From: an uncultured Sutterella sp.
Lineage (GTDB): Bacteria > Pseudomonadota > Gammaproteobacteria > Burkholderiales > Burkholderiaceae_F
Assembly: GCA_900544335.1 (NCBI GenBank)
Contig: UQUS01000005.1
Span: 1-64,000, forward strand
DNA length: 64,000 nucleotides
Direction: 5' to 3'
How positions within the stretch are numbered: the first letter of the stretch is position 1; every line of letters begins with the position of its first letter. A model generated the notes under the pieces. The model saw only the letters and a list, made by a program, of their open reading frames with translations, did no database searches and had not been told where the DNA came from. Below are positions 19,696 to 28,872 of the stretch, piece by piece. A program made the translations under genes and the position numbers.

Positions 19696-19953
19696 CTAGT
19701 TTGACGGGTTGCGGATCAGACGTTGCCGTTCGGAAATCGGTCTTTCGCACAGGCGGAAAATGCCGGAGTCATCATCGTAAATGTCGTACGTCCATTTTAC
19801 GTTGCCCCGCAGGTCTTCGAGCCACGCTCGCACCGGAACATCTAACTCGTCGATATTGGCATTTAGGTAGCTTTCGGCTTCATAGGCCGTGGCGAACGTT
19901 TCGACGAATTCGCCGTAATCTAGGACAACTTGAACCACTAAATCCCTTCGCAT
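19696..19953 (-). CDS. Small conserved-looking protein of unknown function
   Basis: I do not recognise this 85-residue acidic protein. It begins MRRDLVVQVVLDYGEFVETFATA and contains YEAESYLNANIDELDVPVRAWLEDLRG, with no signal peptide, membrane segment or Cys. AAAGGAAACAGCC precedes ATG 19953, a better site than the upstream GTG-type start at 20004, which would overlap the M20 gene. Gaps of 11 nt upstream and 48 nt downstream place it in the rlpA-M20-oxidase-HIT operon. Its good ribosome site and tight packing argue that it is real. Confidence 0.65.
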   Translation of the reverse strand: MRRDLVVQVVLDYGEFVETFATAYEAESYLNANIDELDVPVRAWLEDLRGNVKWTYDIYDDDSGIFRLCERPISERQRLIRNPSN

Positions 19954-19964
19954 GGCTGTTTCCT

Positions 19965-21368
19965 TTAAGGCATATCGGCAATCACGCGGGCTAAAGCGCG
20001 GCAAAGAGCTTCGACATAATCTAAATGCAACGCTTCATCGGGTCCGTGGGCATTTGAATTCGGACCGAGAACACCGGTCAGAAGGAACTGAGCCTGAGGA
20101 CACGCCGGTTCCAGAATATCAAAGATGGAAAGCGAACCGCCTTCGCCCGAATACACGGCGCTTTGTCCGAAGACACTTTGCCCGGCTTTTTCAATACTGT
20201 GTTGTAGCCAAGGCTCTTCGCGCGGCGCATCCCAACCGGCGAACGAGGAAATGTCCGTCAGTTCCGTGCGCGCTCCGAACGGAGGATTGGAAAGAAGAAT
20301 GCGTTTGAGGGTCTGAGCGGCAACGGTGGCATCGACACGCGGCGGCAATCGGAGCGAAAGACGTAGGGCCGTGTAGGAACGAAGAACGTTGCCGGCACAG
20401 GAAATATCCGGGAGCCCTTGGGCCCCTGTAATCGCCAATTGCGGCATCCAAGTTTGCGCAAGAATGGCTTTTTCCGCGTCCTTAAAACGAGGAGCCGGCG
20501 AATCAATCCAAGGGAAGTCCCCGGCAAAAGAGGCAGAAAGTGCTGCTTTGGCTCGGATTTGCTCTAAGCGCTCTTGTGGGATTGTGGCGTAAAACGCCGA
20601 ATCGCGAATCGTTCCGGTGGCGCTTTCTTCTAGGCGCTCCAGGAGTTGACGGGCAATCATAAACGAGTCGGGAACAATGCCGGAGGCCGTGCCCGAGTGC
20701 ACGCCGTGCTTTAAGACACTGACTTTGAGTGTGGCCGTCAAAACACCGCGAAAGTTCGTTGTGATGCAAAGACGCTTGTAATCTAAGCACCCGGCATCGA
20801 GAATCAGAGCCAGGCGTACGTCTTGAAGTTCTTTTTTAAGGCAATCGATCCAATACGCAAAATCGGTCGACCCCGACTCTTCGCAGGTTTCGAAAATACC
20901 GACAAAACGGGGGTGTGCAATGCGGCCCTTTCTGAGGGCGTGGACGAGACTGACGGCCGAGTAAAAACTATAGCCGTCATCAGCAGCGCCTCGTCCGTAT
21001 AAAACGGCTCCTTCCTTTTTCGGGCAAAAAGGAGCGCGACCGCAGGTCCATGAACCGCCTTCGGGTTGTTTATCTAAGTGGCCGTAAAAAAGGACGGAGC
21101 CGCTTTTCGTGCAGCCCTCGGAGGCGGGCACTTCGAAAAATAAGAGCGGAGTCTTTCCGGGCTCGGACAAAACCGTATAGCGGATGTCGGGGACAAGGAA
21201 CTTTCCGAATTCTTGAGCCTCGTCAACGGCGCGGCGCAGGTACCCGTGCTCCTCCCAACGGGAATCGAACATCGGAGAAAGACTCGGCACGCGGATGAAT
21301 TTTTCCAGGGCCTGTTCTGTTTCGTTTTGCCACAAATCGTGCAAAACGGCGTCGGTTTTTGAAAACAT
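19965..21368 (-). CDS. M20-family metallopeptidase / dipeptidase
   Basis: A 467-residue zinc peptidase of the M20 group (ArgE/DapE/carnosinase-like). Metal-binding motifs are visible: YGHLDKQPEG, LYGRGAADDGY, ETCEESGS and, near the end, SNAHGPDEALHL. The insert between about 210 and 330 is the dimerisation domain (GVHSGTASG). It probably cleaves short peptides in the cytoplasm, since no signal peptide is seen. It starts six bases after rlpA. Confidence 0.88.
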   Translation of the reverse strand: MFSKTDAVLHDLWQNETEQALEKFIRVPSLSPMFDSRWEEHGYLRRAVDEAQEFGKFLVPDIRYTVLSEPGKTPLLFFEVPASEGCTKSGSVLFYGHLDKQPEGGSWTCGRAPFCPKKEGAVLYGRGAADDGYSFYSAVSLVHALRKGRIAHPRFVGIFETCEESGSTDFAYWIDCLKKELQDVRLALILDAGCLDYKRLCITTNFRGVLTATLKVSVLKHGVHSGTASGIVPDSFMIARQLLERLEESATGTIRDSAFYATIPQERLEQIRAKAALSASFAGDFPWIDSPAPRFKDAEKAILAQTWMPQLAITGAQGLPDISCAGNVLRSYTALRLSLRLPPRVDATVAAQTLKRILLSNPPFGARTELTDISSFAGWDAPREEPWLQHSIEKAGQSVFGQSAVYSGEGGSLSIFDILEPACPQAQFLLTGVLGPNSNAHGPDEALHLDYVEALCRALARVIADMP

Positions 21369-21374
21369 AACAAC

Positions 21375-22574
21375 TTACCTTTGTATGACAAATGCGCGAA
21401 TTCCGAGAAGCGAGGCGATGCTCTCGCACAGTGTTTGAGCGGCAGACCGATCGGCAACGGAACCGATTAAAACACGATGAAGTTTTTCGTCCGAGACAAC
21501 ACGCACTCGGGCCGAAATGTCATGCTCGGAAAGCATCATTTCCGCATGTGCAGCCGCTTCGCGTGCATTGGTTTCGTTGGAAAAAGCGCCGATTTGAACG
21601 GACCACGTCACCCCGGTCGGAACGCCGGCTGTAACGCGCGTCGAGGCAGCTTCGTTCAGGATGGAGGCGATGGTATCGGCCTGAGCGTCAGTGCTTTCGT
21701 CCGTCTCTTCGGCCGCACTCTGAACGGTTCCGATATCGATGACCGGGCTTTCGGTTATTTCCGAGACGGCGGCAGCGTCGGCCTCATCGGAAGGCGCGTT
21801 ACTTTGAGCCGACGGAATAGGACTTAAAACCGGAGTATCTGCAACGGACGGAACAGGGGCAGGGGCCGATGCTGATGCCACGGAGACAATCGTGTCCTGA
21901 GACTCCGGGACTTGAATCACAGGTGCGATTATCGGCGTGACAGGCTCGATTGCCGGCGCGGCTTTCACGGGTTCGGCTGTGGCGAGTTGCGTTCTCGGGG
22001 TTTCTGTTCGATAGTTTCCCGCGGCAATGTCGCGCCGCGTGATGCGTTCGACTTTCACGCGCGCCGTTCCCGCAGTGTGGTAGCCGAGCTTGACAGCGGC
22101 GGCATAACTCATGTCGATTACGCGACCGCCGAGGAAGGGCCCTCGGTCATTGACACGAACAATCACGCTTTTCCCGTTTTTCAGGTTCGTCACGCGGGCG
22201 TAGCTCGGAAGCTCCATGGTCGGGTGGGCGGCCGTCATGGCAAACATGTCATAGCGCTCGCCGATAGCGGTTTTGCGTCCGTGAAATTGTTTTCCGTACC
22301 AACTGGCGATGCCCGTTTGAGAAAAGGAGCGGTCCCCGGACATCGGGTAGTAACGTTTTCCCATGACGGTGTACGGACGATTTGCGGCTTTATAGGGCTT
22401 CTCGACTTTGAGAGCCGTATGTTCCTGAGCGGAAAAGGAATGGGACGAGTCGGGCGGACCGTCTTTGTCGTAAAACTTTCCCGCTTTAGATAGCACCGAT
22501 GAGCCGGAGCATCCGATGAGGGCAGCGGTCAATCCCAAACAGGAAACTAAAAGAATCGGGCGGGCAAAGAACAT
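21375..22574 (-). CDS. rlpA: Septal-ring lytic transglycosylase RlpA
   Basis: Lipoprotein that cleaves denuded glycan strands and locates to division sites through a SPOR domain. Signal and lipobox end ALIGC (Cys about 22). The double-psi-beta-barrel catalytic domain (about 85-180) shows GIASWYGKQFHGRKTA and the conserved VRVNDRGPF. A long Pro/Ala/Ser-rich, acidic linker (about 190-315) leads to the SPOR domain (about 320-399, VTWSVQIGAFSNETNA). First gene of the minus-strand operon and divergent from gatC, with a 181-bp shared promoter region. Confidence 0.93.
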   Translation of the reverse strand: MFFARPILLVSCLGLTAALIGCSGSSVLSKAGKFYDKDGPPDSSHSFSAQEHTALKVEKPYKAANRPYTVMGKRYYPMSGDRSFSQTGIASWYGKQFHGRKTAIGERYDMFAMTAAHPTMELPSYARVTNLKNGKSVIVRVNDRGPFLGGRVIDMSYAAAVKLGYHTAGTARVKVERITRRDIAAGNYRTETPRTQLATAEPVKAAPAIEPVTPIIAPVIQVPESQDTIVSVASASAPAPVPSVADTPVLSPIPSAQSNAPSDEADAAAVSEITESPVIDIGTVQSAAEETDESTDAQADTIASILNEAASTRVTAGVPTGVTWSVQIGAFSNETNAREAAAHAEMMLSEHDISARVRVVSDEKLHRVLIGSVADRSAAQTLCESIASLLGIRAFVIQR

Positions 22575-22755
22575 AACGAAATGTTTCGTGTGAAAAGGGT
22601 TGCAACGTTTGGTAGAAAGGATAGCGCCAATACAGGGGAAAGAGGGGTAAATAGACTATGATTACAGTCTGAAGACACTGTTTTGGTTCGGATAAAAGAA
22701 TTCGAGCCTACGGGGTTTTTGTTTGTTCACATTTTCGATTTACTCAGAGATTGCT

Positions 22756-23043
22756 ATGGCCCTGGCTTTAGAAGATGTTCGCCGTATTGCCGAACTTGCG
22801 CATATCGATATCGATCAAGCGCAGGCAGTTCGCATGCAAGGGGAACTCAACGACATTTTTAAGATGATTGAACGCATTCAGGCAGTTGACACAACACAGG
22901 TCGAGCCGATGATGCATCCGCACGACGATGTACAGCGGCTGCGCGAGGACTGTGTGGTCTTCGGAAACAATCGGGATGAGAACATGAAAAACGCTCCCGA
23001 GGCCTACGAAGGGCTTTTCTTGGTCCCGCAGGTCATCGAATAG
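22756..23043 (+). CDS. gatC: Aspartyl/glutamyl-tRNA amidotransferase subunit C
   Basis: Small stabilising subunit (95 aa) of GatCAB, which amidates Glu-tRNA(Gln) and/or Asp-tRNA(Asn). Signatures: LEDVRRIAELAHIDI, GELNDIFKMIERI, and VEPMMHPHDDVQRLRED, ending in the typical FLVPQVIE. ATG 22756 is chosen over an upstream start at 22723 because MALALEDVRRIA matches the family. Nine bases separate it from gatA. AGACT/AGTCT (about 22652-22670) forms a small hairpin in the leader. Confidence 0.95.
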   Translation: MALALEDVRRIAELAHIDIDQAQAVRMQGELNDIFKMIERIQAVDTTQVEPMMHPHDDVQRLREDCVVFGNNRDENMKNAPEAYEGLFLVPQVIE

Positions 23044-23052
23044 GGGAGCAAG

Positions 23053-24507
23053 ATGACAGAGACATTTCATACCGTAGTCGAGTTATCGAAGGCGTTGGCC
23101 ACCAAAAAAATCAGTGCCGTCGAGCTTGCCGAGCACTACCTTAAGCGCATCGATGCGGCTCGCAACCTCAATTGTTTTTTGGATGTGCGTCCGGAAGTAA
23201 CCCTCGAACAGGCACGAGAAGCCGACAAGAAAATCGCACAGGGAAATGCCGGTCGCTTGACCGGTATTCCGATTGCGCACAAAGATATTTTCGTCACAAA
23301 AGAGTGGGCTTCGACGGCCGGTAGCCGTATGCTCGAAGGCTATATGAGTCCGTTTGATGCGGCGGTTGTTCGAAAACTCAAGCAGGCCGGGATGGTCACG
23401 CTCGGCAAACTCAATTGCGATGAGTTCGCGATGGGCTCGGCAAACGAAAATTCCGCCTACGGCAAGGTTTTCAATCCCTGGGACCCCAATGCCGTTCCCG
23501 GCGGCAGTTCCGGCGGTTCCGCCAGTTGCATTGCCGCCGGTCTCGCTCCGATTGCCACGGCAACCGATACGGGCGGGTCGATTCGGGAACCGGCAAGTTT
23601 TTGCGGCATTACGGGAGTCAAACCCACATACGGTCGTCCGAGCCGACTGGGCATGATTGCGTTTGCCTCGAGCTTAGATACCGCCGGCTTAATGGCGCAT
23701 ACGGTCGAAGACATTGCCTGGGTTTTAGGCGACATGGTCGGTTTCGAGCCGTGGGATTCCACGAGCGAAAACGTCCCGACCGAAGACTTTGCTCATGATT
23801 TAGACAAAGGTGTCAAGGGACTGAAAATCGGCGTTCCTCGCGCTTGGTTTACCGAGAGCTTGGATTCGGAAGTGGCCGGGGCCATTTCCAAGGTCATCGA
23901 CGAGTACAAAGCCCAAGGGGCCGAGATTGTCGACGTGGAGCTACCTAATGCCGGGCTCGGCGTTTCCGTTTATTACGTTGTGGCGTGCGCGGAAGCCAGT
24001 TCCAACTTGTCGCGCTTTGACGGTGTGCGCTACGGGTACCGCGCCAAGGACTACGGCGACATTCAGGACATGATTAAAAAGAGTCGCAACGAAGGCTTCG
24101 GAGCCGAACCTAAGCGGCGAATTTTAATCGGAACGTATGTGCTTTCGCACGGTTACTACGATGCCTACTACATCAAGGCACAGAAGGTTCGTCGTCTGAT
24201 TGTCAATGAATTTACCGAGGCTTTTAAACACGTCGACGCCATCTTAAGTCCCGTGACGACGTCAACGGCATTTGATTTCGGAGCCAAGAGCGATCCTGTT
24301 GTCGCGTACATGGGGGATTTGTATACGGTTCCGGCATCGCTTGCCGGATTGCCTTGTATGAGTATGCCCTGCGGCATTCATTCAAATGGGCGCCCGATCG
24401 GCGTGCAACTGGCTTGCCCGCGCTTTGCGGAAGCCAAGATGCTGCGGATTGCCAACGCGTTCCAGAAAGCAACGGATTGGCATTTGCGTCACCCGGGAAA
24501 AAACTAG
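23053..24507 (+). CDS. gatA: Aspartyl/glutamyl-tRNA amidotransferase subunit A
   Basis: Glutaminase subunit that releases ammonia for tRNA amidation. The 484-residue amidase-signature protein has the catalytic Ser-cisSer-Lys triad: Lys 77 in PIAHKDIF, Ser 152 in GGSSGGSAS, and Ser 176 in TDTGGSIREPASFCG. Length and motif order are normal. It lies between gatC and gatB in a compact operon; AGGGGAGCAAG precedes the ATG. Confidence 0.97.
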   Translation: MTETFHTVVELSKALATKKISAVELAEHYLKRIDAARNLNCFLDVRPEVTLEQAREADKKIAQGNAGRLTGIPIAHKDIFVTKEWASTAGSRMLEGYMSPFDAAVVRKLKQAGMVTLGKLNCDEFAMGSANENSAYGKVFNPWDPNAVPGGSSGGSASCIAAGLAPIATATDTGGSIREPASFCGITGVKPTYGRPSRLGMIAFASSLDTAGLMAHTVEDIAWVLGDMVGFEPWDSTSENVPTEDFAHDLDKGVKGLKIGVPRAWFTESLDSEVAGAISKVIDEYKAQGAEIVDVELPNAGLGVSVYYVVACAEASSNLSRFDGVRYGYRAKDYGDIQDMIKKSRNEGFGAEPKRRILIGTYVLSHGYYDAYYIKAQKVRRLIVNEFTEAFKHVDAILSPVTTSTAFDFGAKSDPVVAYMGDLYTVPASLAGLPCMSMPCGIHSNGRPIGVQLACPRFAEAKMLRIANAFQKATDWHLRHPGKN

Positions 24508-24525
24508 GATTGAACGGAGAAGAAA

Positions 24526-25977
24526 ATGCAGTGGGAAGTAGTCATCGGATTGGAGACGCATGTTCAGCTCTCGACGCAGTCCAAAGTGTTTTCCGGAGCA
24601 TCGACTGCCTTCGGATCGGAAGCTAATACGCAGGCCTGTTACATTGATTTGGCTTTGCCCGGGGCTTTGCCGGTTCTCAATCGCGGCGCCGTGGAGCGCT
24701 CGATGAAGTTCGGTCTTGCCATCGGCGCTCAGGTCGCCGAGCGTTCCGTGTTCGATCGAAAGAATTATTTTTATCCCGATTTACCTAAGGGCTATCAAAT
24801 CAGTCAGTTCGAGCATCCGATTGTTATCGGCGGACGCGTGACCTTTACAGTCGAACCCAAAGAAGGCGATCCGTATGTCAAGACCATCAATCTGACGCGA
24901 GCCCATTTGGAAGAAGATGCCGGAAAGAGCAACCACGGCGTTCTTCGCGGAAAATCCGGCATGGATTTGAACCGAGCCGGAACGCCGCTTCTGGAAATCG
25001 TCACCGAGCCCGAGCTAAGGAGTTCAGCCGAGGCTGTCGGCTACGCCAAGGCACTCCATGCGCTTGTCGTGTGGCTCGGTATTTCGCACGGCAACATGCA
25101 GGAAGGAAACTTCCGGTGCGATGCCAATGTCTCGGTGCGTCCTAAGGGCGAAACGAAATTCGGCACCCGTTGCGAAATCAAGAACATCAATTCGTTTAAG
25201 TTCTTACAAGATGCCATCGATTACGAGGTCGCCCGTCAAATCGACGTGATTGAAAACGGCGGCGTCGTTGTTCAGGCAACGCGTCTTTACGATCCGGACA
25301 AAAACGAGACCCGCGAGATGCGTAGCAAGGAAGATTCGATGGACTATCGGTACTTCCCCGATCCGGACTTGCTGCCTTTGTACATTAGTCCTGAATGGAA
25401 GGCCAAGGTCTTAAGTGAGCTTCCGGAGCTACCCGACCAGATGCGTAACCGCTTTATGACCGAATACGGTCTGAGCGAATACGATGCGGCAGTGTTAACC
25501 TCGAGCCGAGCGATTGCGGACTATTTTTGCGAAGCCAGTCGCACTGTCAAAGATAAAAAGATGGTCGCCAACTGGGTCATGGGCGAGGTAGCTGCAGCCG
25601 TGCACGCCGCCGAAGACATGGACTACGGCGATTGTCCGGTCAAGGCGCAGACGCTCTCTCAGATTTTGACGCGGCTTTCCGACGGCACCGTCAATGCCAA
25701 GGGCGCCAAAAAGCTCTTTAGCCTCATTTGGGACGGCGCATCGGACGATGTCGATACCTTGATTGAAAAGGAAGGGCTCAAACAGATTTCCGATGCCGGA
25801 GCTATCGAGCCGATTATCGATGAGATTTTGGCCAAGAACGGCAAGATGGTCGAAGAGTTCCGCAGCGGCAAAGAGAGGGCATTCAATGCGCTTGTCGGAC
25901 AAGCCATGAAGGCCACGCGCGGCAAGGCCAACCCGAAACAGGTTAATGAGATTTTGCGCAAAAAGTTAGCGCTTTAA
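24526..25977 (+). CDS. gatB: Aspartyl/glutamyl-tRNA amidotransferase subunit B
   Basis: Kinase/amidotransferase subunit that phosphorylates the misacylated aminoacyl group and transfers ammonia to it. The 483 residues start WEVVIGLETHVQLST and contain KNYFYPDLPKGYQISQ, LEEDAGKS, and DLNRAGTPLLEIVTEP, followed by the helical and YqeY-like tail domain (ARGKANPKQVNEILRKKL). GGAGAAGAAA precedes the ATG. Completes gatCAB. Confidence 0.97.
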   Translation: MQWEVVIGLETHVQLSTQSKVFSGASTAFGSEANTQACYIDLALPGALPVLNRGAVERSMKFGLAIGAQVAERSVFDRKNYFYPDLPKGYQISQFEHPIVIGGRVTFTVEPKEGDPYVKTINLTRAHLEEDAGKSNHGVLRGKSGMDLNRAGTPLLEIVTEPELRSSAEAVGYAKALHALVVWLGISHGNMQEGNFRCDANVSVRPKGETKFGTRCEIKNINSFKFLQDAIDYEVARQIDVIENGGVVVQATRLYDPDKNETREMRSKEDSMDYRYFPDPDLLPLYISPEWKAKVLSELPELPDQMRNRFMTEYGLSEYDAAVLTSSRAIADYFCEASRTVKDKKMVANWVMGEVAAAVHAAEDMDYGDCPVKAQTLSQILTRLSDGTVNAKGAKKLFSLIWDGASDDVDTLIEKEGLKQISDAGAIEPIIDEILAKNGKMVEEFRSGKERAFNALVGQAMKATRGKANPKQVNEILRKKLAL

Positions 25978-25984
25978 ACCAGAG

Positions 25985-26037
25985 CGGCGCCCGCTCGATA
26001 AAACATCCGTGGGCGCCGAAGACACCGGATGCGGGCG
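25985..26037 (+). promoter_or_regulatory. Interleaved inverted repeats before xthA
   Basis: Three pairs compete for the same bases in the 83-nt gatB-xthA gap: CGGCGCCC (25985-25992) with GGGCGCCG (26011-26018); CGCCCGC (25988-25994) with GCGGGCG (26031-26037); and CATCCG (26004-26009) with CGGATG (26026-26031). The first excludes the other two, which nest almost perfectly. No T-run follows, so this is not a standard terminator. It could be an RNA switch or an mRNA-stability element. Confidence 0.4.
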
Positions 26038-26060
26038 TAATGACCCGAAAGGACTGTTCC

Positions 26061-26840
26061 ATGCTACGCGTCATGACCTTTAACGCGAACGGAATTCGTT
26101 CTGCAGGAAAAAAGGGCTTTTGGACTTGGTTCGAAAAGCAGGATGCCGATGTTTTGTGCGTTCAGGAACTCAAAGCGCAGCAAAAAGATATCCCCGAGGC
26201 GTATCAAAACCTTCCCGGCTACACGGCCTGGTTTCAGTGCGCTCAAAAGCCCGGGTATTCCGGATGCGGTCTGTGGTCACGGGTGGAGCCCGAACACGTA
26301 CAAATCGGATTCGGGGTGCCGGAATTTGATGCCGAAGGGCGGTATGTGCGAGCGGACTTTGAACGCGTCAGCATTATTTGCGCCTATTTCCCGTCCGGCA
26401 CAAGCGGTCCGGAACGTCAGGAGGCCAAGTACCGGTTTCTCGATGCGTTCGAGAAGCATATGGACGCATTGGCGGCGCAGGGGCGACAGGTTTTAGTCTG
26501 TGCGGACGTTAACATCGCCCACCGGGAAATTGATTTGGCGAATTGGAAAGGAAATCTCAATCACACGGGATTTTTGCCTCAAGAACGCGCCTGGCTGACA
26601 ACGTGTTTTGAAAAGCGCGGCTGGACGGATGTTTTTCGCAAACTCGATCCCAGGTCCGGCCAGTACACGTGGTGGAGCCAAAGAGGTCGGGCTCGGGAAA
26701 AGAACGTCGGGTGGCGCATCGATTATGAAATCGCAACGCAACAGTTAGCGCAAAGCGCCTGTCAGGCACGCGTTTATCGCGACGAAAAATTTTCCGACCA
26801 CGCGCCGCTTACGATTGACTACGATGGTAGGTGGCTTTAA
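26061..26840 (+). CDS. xthA: Exodeoxyribonuclease III / AP endonuclease
   Basis: Base-excision repair enzyme that nicks DNA at abasic sites and has 3'-exonuclease activity. The 259-residue EEP-fold protein shows MTFNANGIRSA, the metal-binding Glu in VQELKAQ, GTSGPERQEAKYRF, ADVNIAHREIDLANWKGN and the C-terminal KFSDHAPLTIDY. ATG 26061 has GAAAGGA about eight bases before it and is preferred to ATG 26040. The stop overlaps the next start (TAATG). Confidence 0.93.
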   Translation: MLRVMTFNANGIRSAGKKGFWTWFEKQDADVLCVQELKAQQKDIPEAYQNLPGYTAWFQCAQKPGYSGCGLWSRVEPEHVQIGFGVPEFDAEGRYVRADFERVSIICAYFPSGTSGPERQEAKYRFLDAFEKHMDALAAQGRQVLVCADVNIAHREIDLANWKGNLNHTGFLPQERAWLTTCFEKRGWTDVFRKLDPRSGQYTWWSQRGRAREKNVGWRIDYEIATQQLAQSACQARVYRDEKFSDHAPLTIDYDGRWL

Positions 26841-27532
26841 TGCGTGCCGAGCAGATGCTCTTTACGCAAGGCTTCGGAACGCGACATGAGTGTCGGAGCC
26901 TTGTCGATCAGGGGCGCGTTGCTCTGCAAGACAAGCCTCTTAATTCCTGGTCCGAAGAGGTTGACCCACAGGGCAAATGGTTTACCGTCGACAATGTGCG
27001 CTGGCCGTATGTGACAAAAGCGGTCATTCTTTTAAATAAACCGGCCGGCGTTGAGTGCTCGATGCGACCGACCGAATACCCGAGTGTTTTAAGTTTGCTT
27101 CCTGCGCCTCTTCGGTATCGGGGTGTGCAACCGGTCGGGCGCTTGGATGCCGACACAACGGGGCTTTTGCTTTTAACCGACGACGGCGCTTTAAATCACC
27201 GACTGACGCATCCGAAGCACCACATCGAGAAAACCTATCGTGTTACATTAAAGCATGCGGTGACAGAGGACTTTGCCGAGCGGCTCCTCAAAGGGGTCGT
27301 TTTGAAAGACGAAAAGGCCCCGGTCAAAGCCGAAGTCTGTACGATTCTTTCCGATAGGCTCATAACCATGACCGTCACAAGCGGCAAATACCATCAAGTC
27401 AAACGCATGGTTGCAGCGGCCGGCAATCGCGTGACGGCGCTGCATCGGGAAAGCATGGGCGGACTTACGATTCCGGAGAATCTTGCGCCGGGATCTTGGA
27501 CGTGGGTCTTTCGTTTCCCTTGGGATTCGTAA
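26840..27532 (+). CDS. rsuA: RsuA-family 16S rRNA pseudouridine synthase
   Basis: Predicted to isomerise a uridine in ribosomal RNA. The 230 residues comprise an N-terminal S4-like RNA-binding part (MRAEQMLFTQGFGTRHECRSLVDQGRVAL) and the catalytic domain with GRLDADTTGLLLLTDDG (catalytic Asp in RLDADTTG), ILLNKPAG, and YHQVKRMVAAAGN. RsuA (16S U516) is likeliest from size and S4 domain, but RluE/RluF specificity cannot be excluded. Its ATG uses the last base of the xthA stop, so translation is coupled. Confidence 0.82.
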   Translation: MRAEQMLFTQGFGTRHECRSLVDQGRVALQDKPLNSWSEEVDPQGKWFTVDNVRWPYVTKAVILLNKPAGVECSMRPTEYPSVLSLLPAPLRYRGVQPVGRLDADTTGLLLLTDDGALNHRLTHPKHHIEKTYRVTLKHAVTEDFAERLLKGVVLKDEKAPVKAEVCTILSDRLITMTVTSGKYHQVKRMVAAAGNRVTALHRESMGGLTIPENLAPGSWTWVFRFPWDS

Positions 27533-27537
27533 ACGAT

Positions 27538-28866
27538 ATGGCAAAAGAAACGGGAATCGCCGGCGCACTTTCGGTTTACAAAAAACCGGCGACGCTGCGC
27601 ATGCTTTTTTTGGGATTTTCTTCCGGCTTGCCGCTCTTACTGGTGTTGGGAACTCTCGGGTTTTGGCTGCGCGAATCGGGCGTGGACCTCAAGACCATCG
27701 GCTTTATGAGTTGGGTCGGTCTATGTTGGGGCATGAAGTGGTTGTGGGCTCCTTTGGTCGATTGTTTGCGCCTGCCGTACCTGACGCGAGCGTTCGGACG
27801 ACGTCGTGCGTGGCTTTTTTCGGCTCAGATCGGCTTGATGATTTCCTTGGGGGTACTGGCCTTTGTCAATCCGGCCCGCGAGCTGGCTCTGACGGGGTTT
27901 TTAGCCGCCGCGACCGCGTTTTTCGGTGCAACGCAGGACATTGCCATCGATGCCTACCGTATTGAAAGCGGAACTGAAAAGGAGCAGGCGGCTTTTGCGG
28001 CGGCCTATCAAACCGGTTACCGCATTGCGATGATTTGGGCCGGCGCCGGGGCTTTGGCTATTGCCGGGGCTTTTGAAAGCAGCGCCTGGGGCGGGTGGCG
28101 TGTTGCGTACCTAACGATGTCGGCCAGCATGCTTGTCGGGCTAATTACAACGCTTGTCAGCCCGACAGAGCCGGTGCACGGTGTTGCCGGACCGACCAGC
28201 TCTTTTTCTCAGTGGCTTTACGAGGCTGCGTACCTGCCGTTTAAAGACTTTTTCTCACGCTTCGGCTGGTGGGCTCTTGTGGTTCTGGCGTTAATTGCCA
28301 CGTACCGCATCAGCGACGTCGTGATGGGCGTGATGGCCAATCCGTTCTATCAGGACTTAGGATTTACCAAGCAGGAAGTCGCTGCCGTCAGTAAGGTCTT
28401 CGGTGTCGTGATGACGCTTGTCGGGGCGTTTATCGGCGGCGTTGTTGCCGTACGCATCGGCGTGATGAAAACGCTGTTTGCCGGAGCGGTTTTGTCTTCG
28501 GCAACCAATATTCTTTTTTCCGTCTTAGCCGGTATCGGGCACAGCGTGCCGTTTCTTGTCTTTACCGTGAGTGCGGATAATCTTGCGGGGGGTCTTGCAA
28601 GCGCCGCGTTCGTCGCTTACCTATCGGGGCTTACGAACACGGCTTATTCGGCAACGCAATACGCACTCTTTTCGTCGGTGATGCTCTTTTTGCCTAAGTT
28701 CCTAGCCGGCTTTTCCGGACTTGCCGTTGAGGCTGTCGGCTATAGCGGCTTTTTCCTTGCAACGGCCGCGCTCGGAATTCCCGTTCTCTTTTTGGTGGTG
28801 CTTGCAGGAAAGGCAAGAAAGCACCTTGTTGCCGGTGGTACAAAATCCCTTGAAGGGAAACTGTAA
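27538..28866 (+). CDS. ampG: AmpG-type MFS transporter (muropeptide permease family)
   Basis: A 442-residue major-facilitator protein with about 12 hydrophobic segments. The opening RMLFLGFSSGLPLLLVLGTLGFWLRE, LWAPLVDCL, and GATQDIAIDAYRIE are hallmarks of the AmpG family, which imports GlcNAc-anhydroMurNAc peptides from the periplasm for cell-wall recycling. The ATG at 27538 lies five bases after the rsuA stop. It ends six bases from the convergent UPF0149 gene, without an obvious terminator. Confidence 0.87.
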   Translation: MAKETGIAGALSVYKKPATLRMLFLGFSSGLPLLLVLGTLGFWLRESGVDLKTIGFMSWVGLCWGMKWLWAPLVDCLRLPYLTRAFGRRRAWLFSAQIGLMISLGVLAFVNPARELALTGFLAAATAFFGATQDIAIDAYRIESGTEKEQAAFAAAYQTGYRIAMIWAGAGALAIAGAFESSAWGGWRVAYLTMSASMLVGLITTLVSPTEPVHGVAGPTSSFSQWLYEAAYLPFKDFFSRFGWWALVVLALIATYRISDVVMGVMANPFYQDLGFTKQEVAAVSKVFGVVMTLVGAFIGGVVAVRIGVMKTLFAGAVLSSATNILFSVLAGIGHSVPFLVFTVSADNLAGGLASAAFVAYLSGLTNTAYSATQYALFSSVMLFLPKFLAGFSGLAVEAVGYSGFFLATAALGIPVLFLVVLAGKARKHLVAGGTKSLEGKL

Positions 28867-28872
28867 GAGACG

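Noticed and set aside
22723..22755. Earlier start for gatC
   Set aside because: The added residues do not match GatC, and ATG 22756 fits the family N-terminus.
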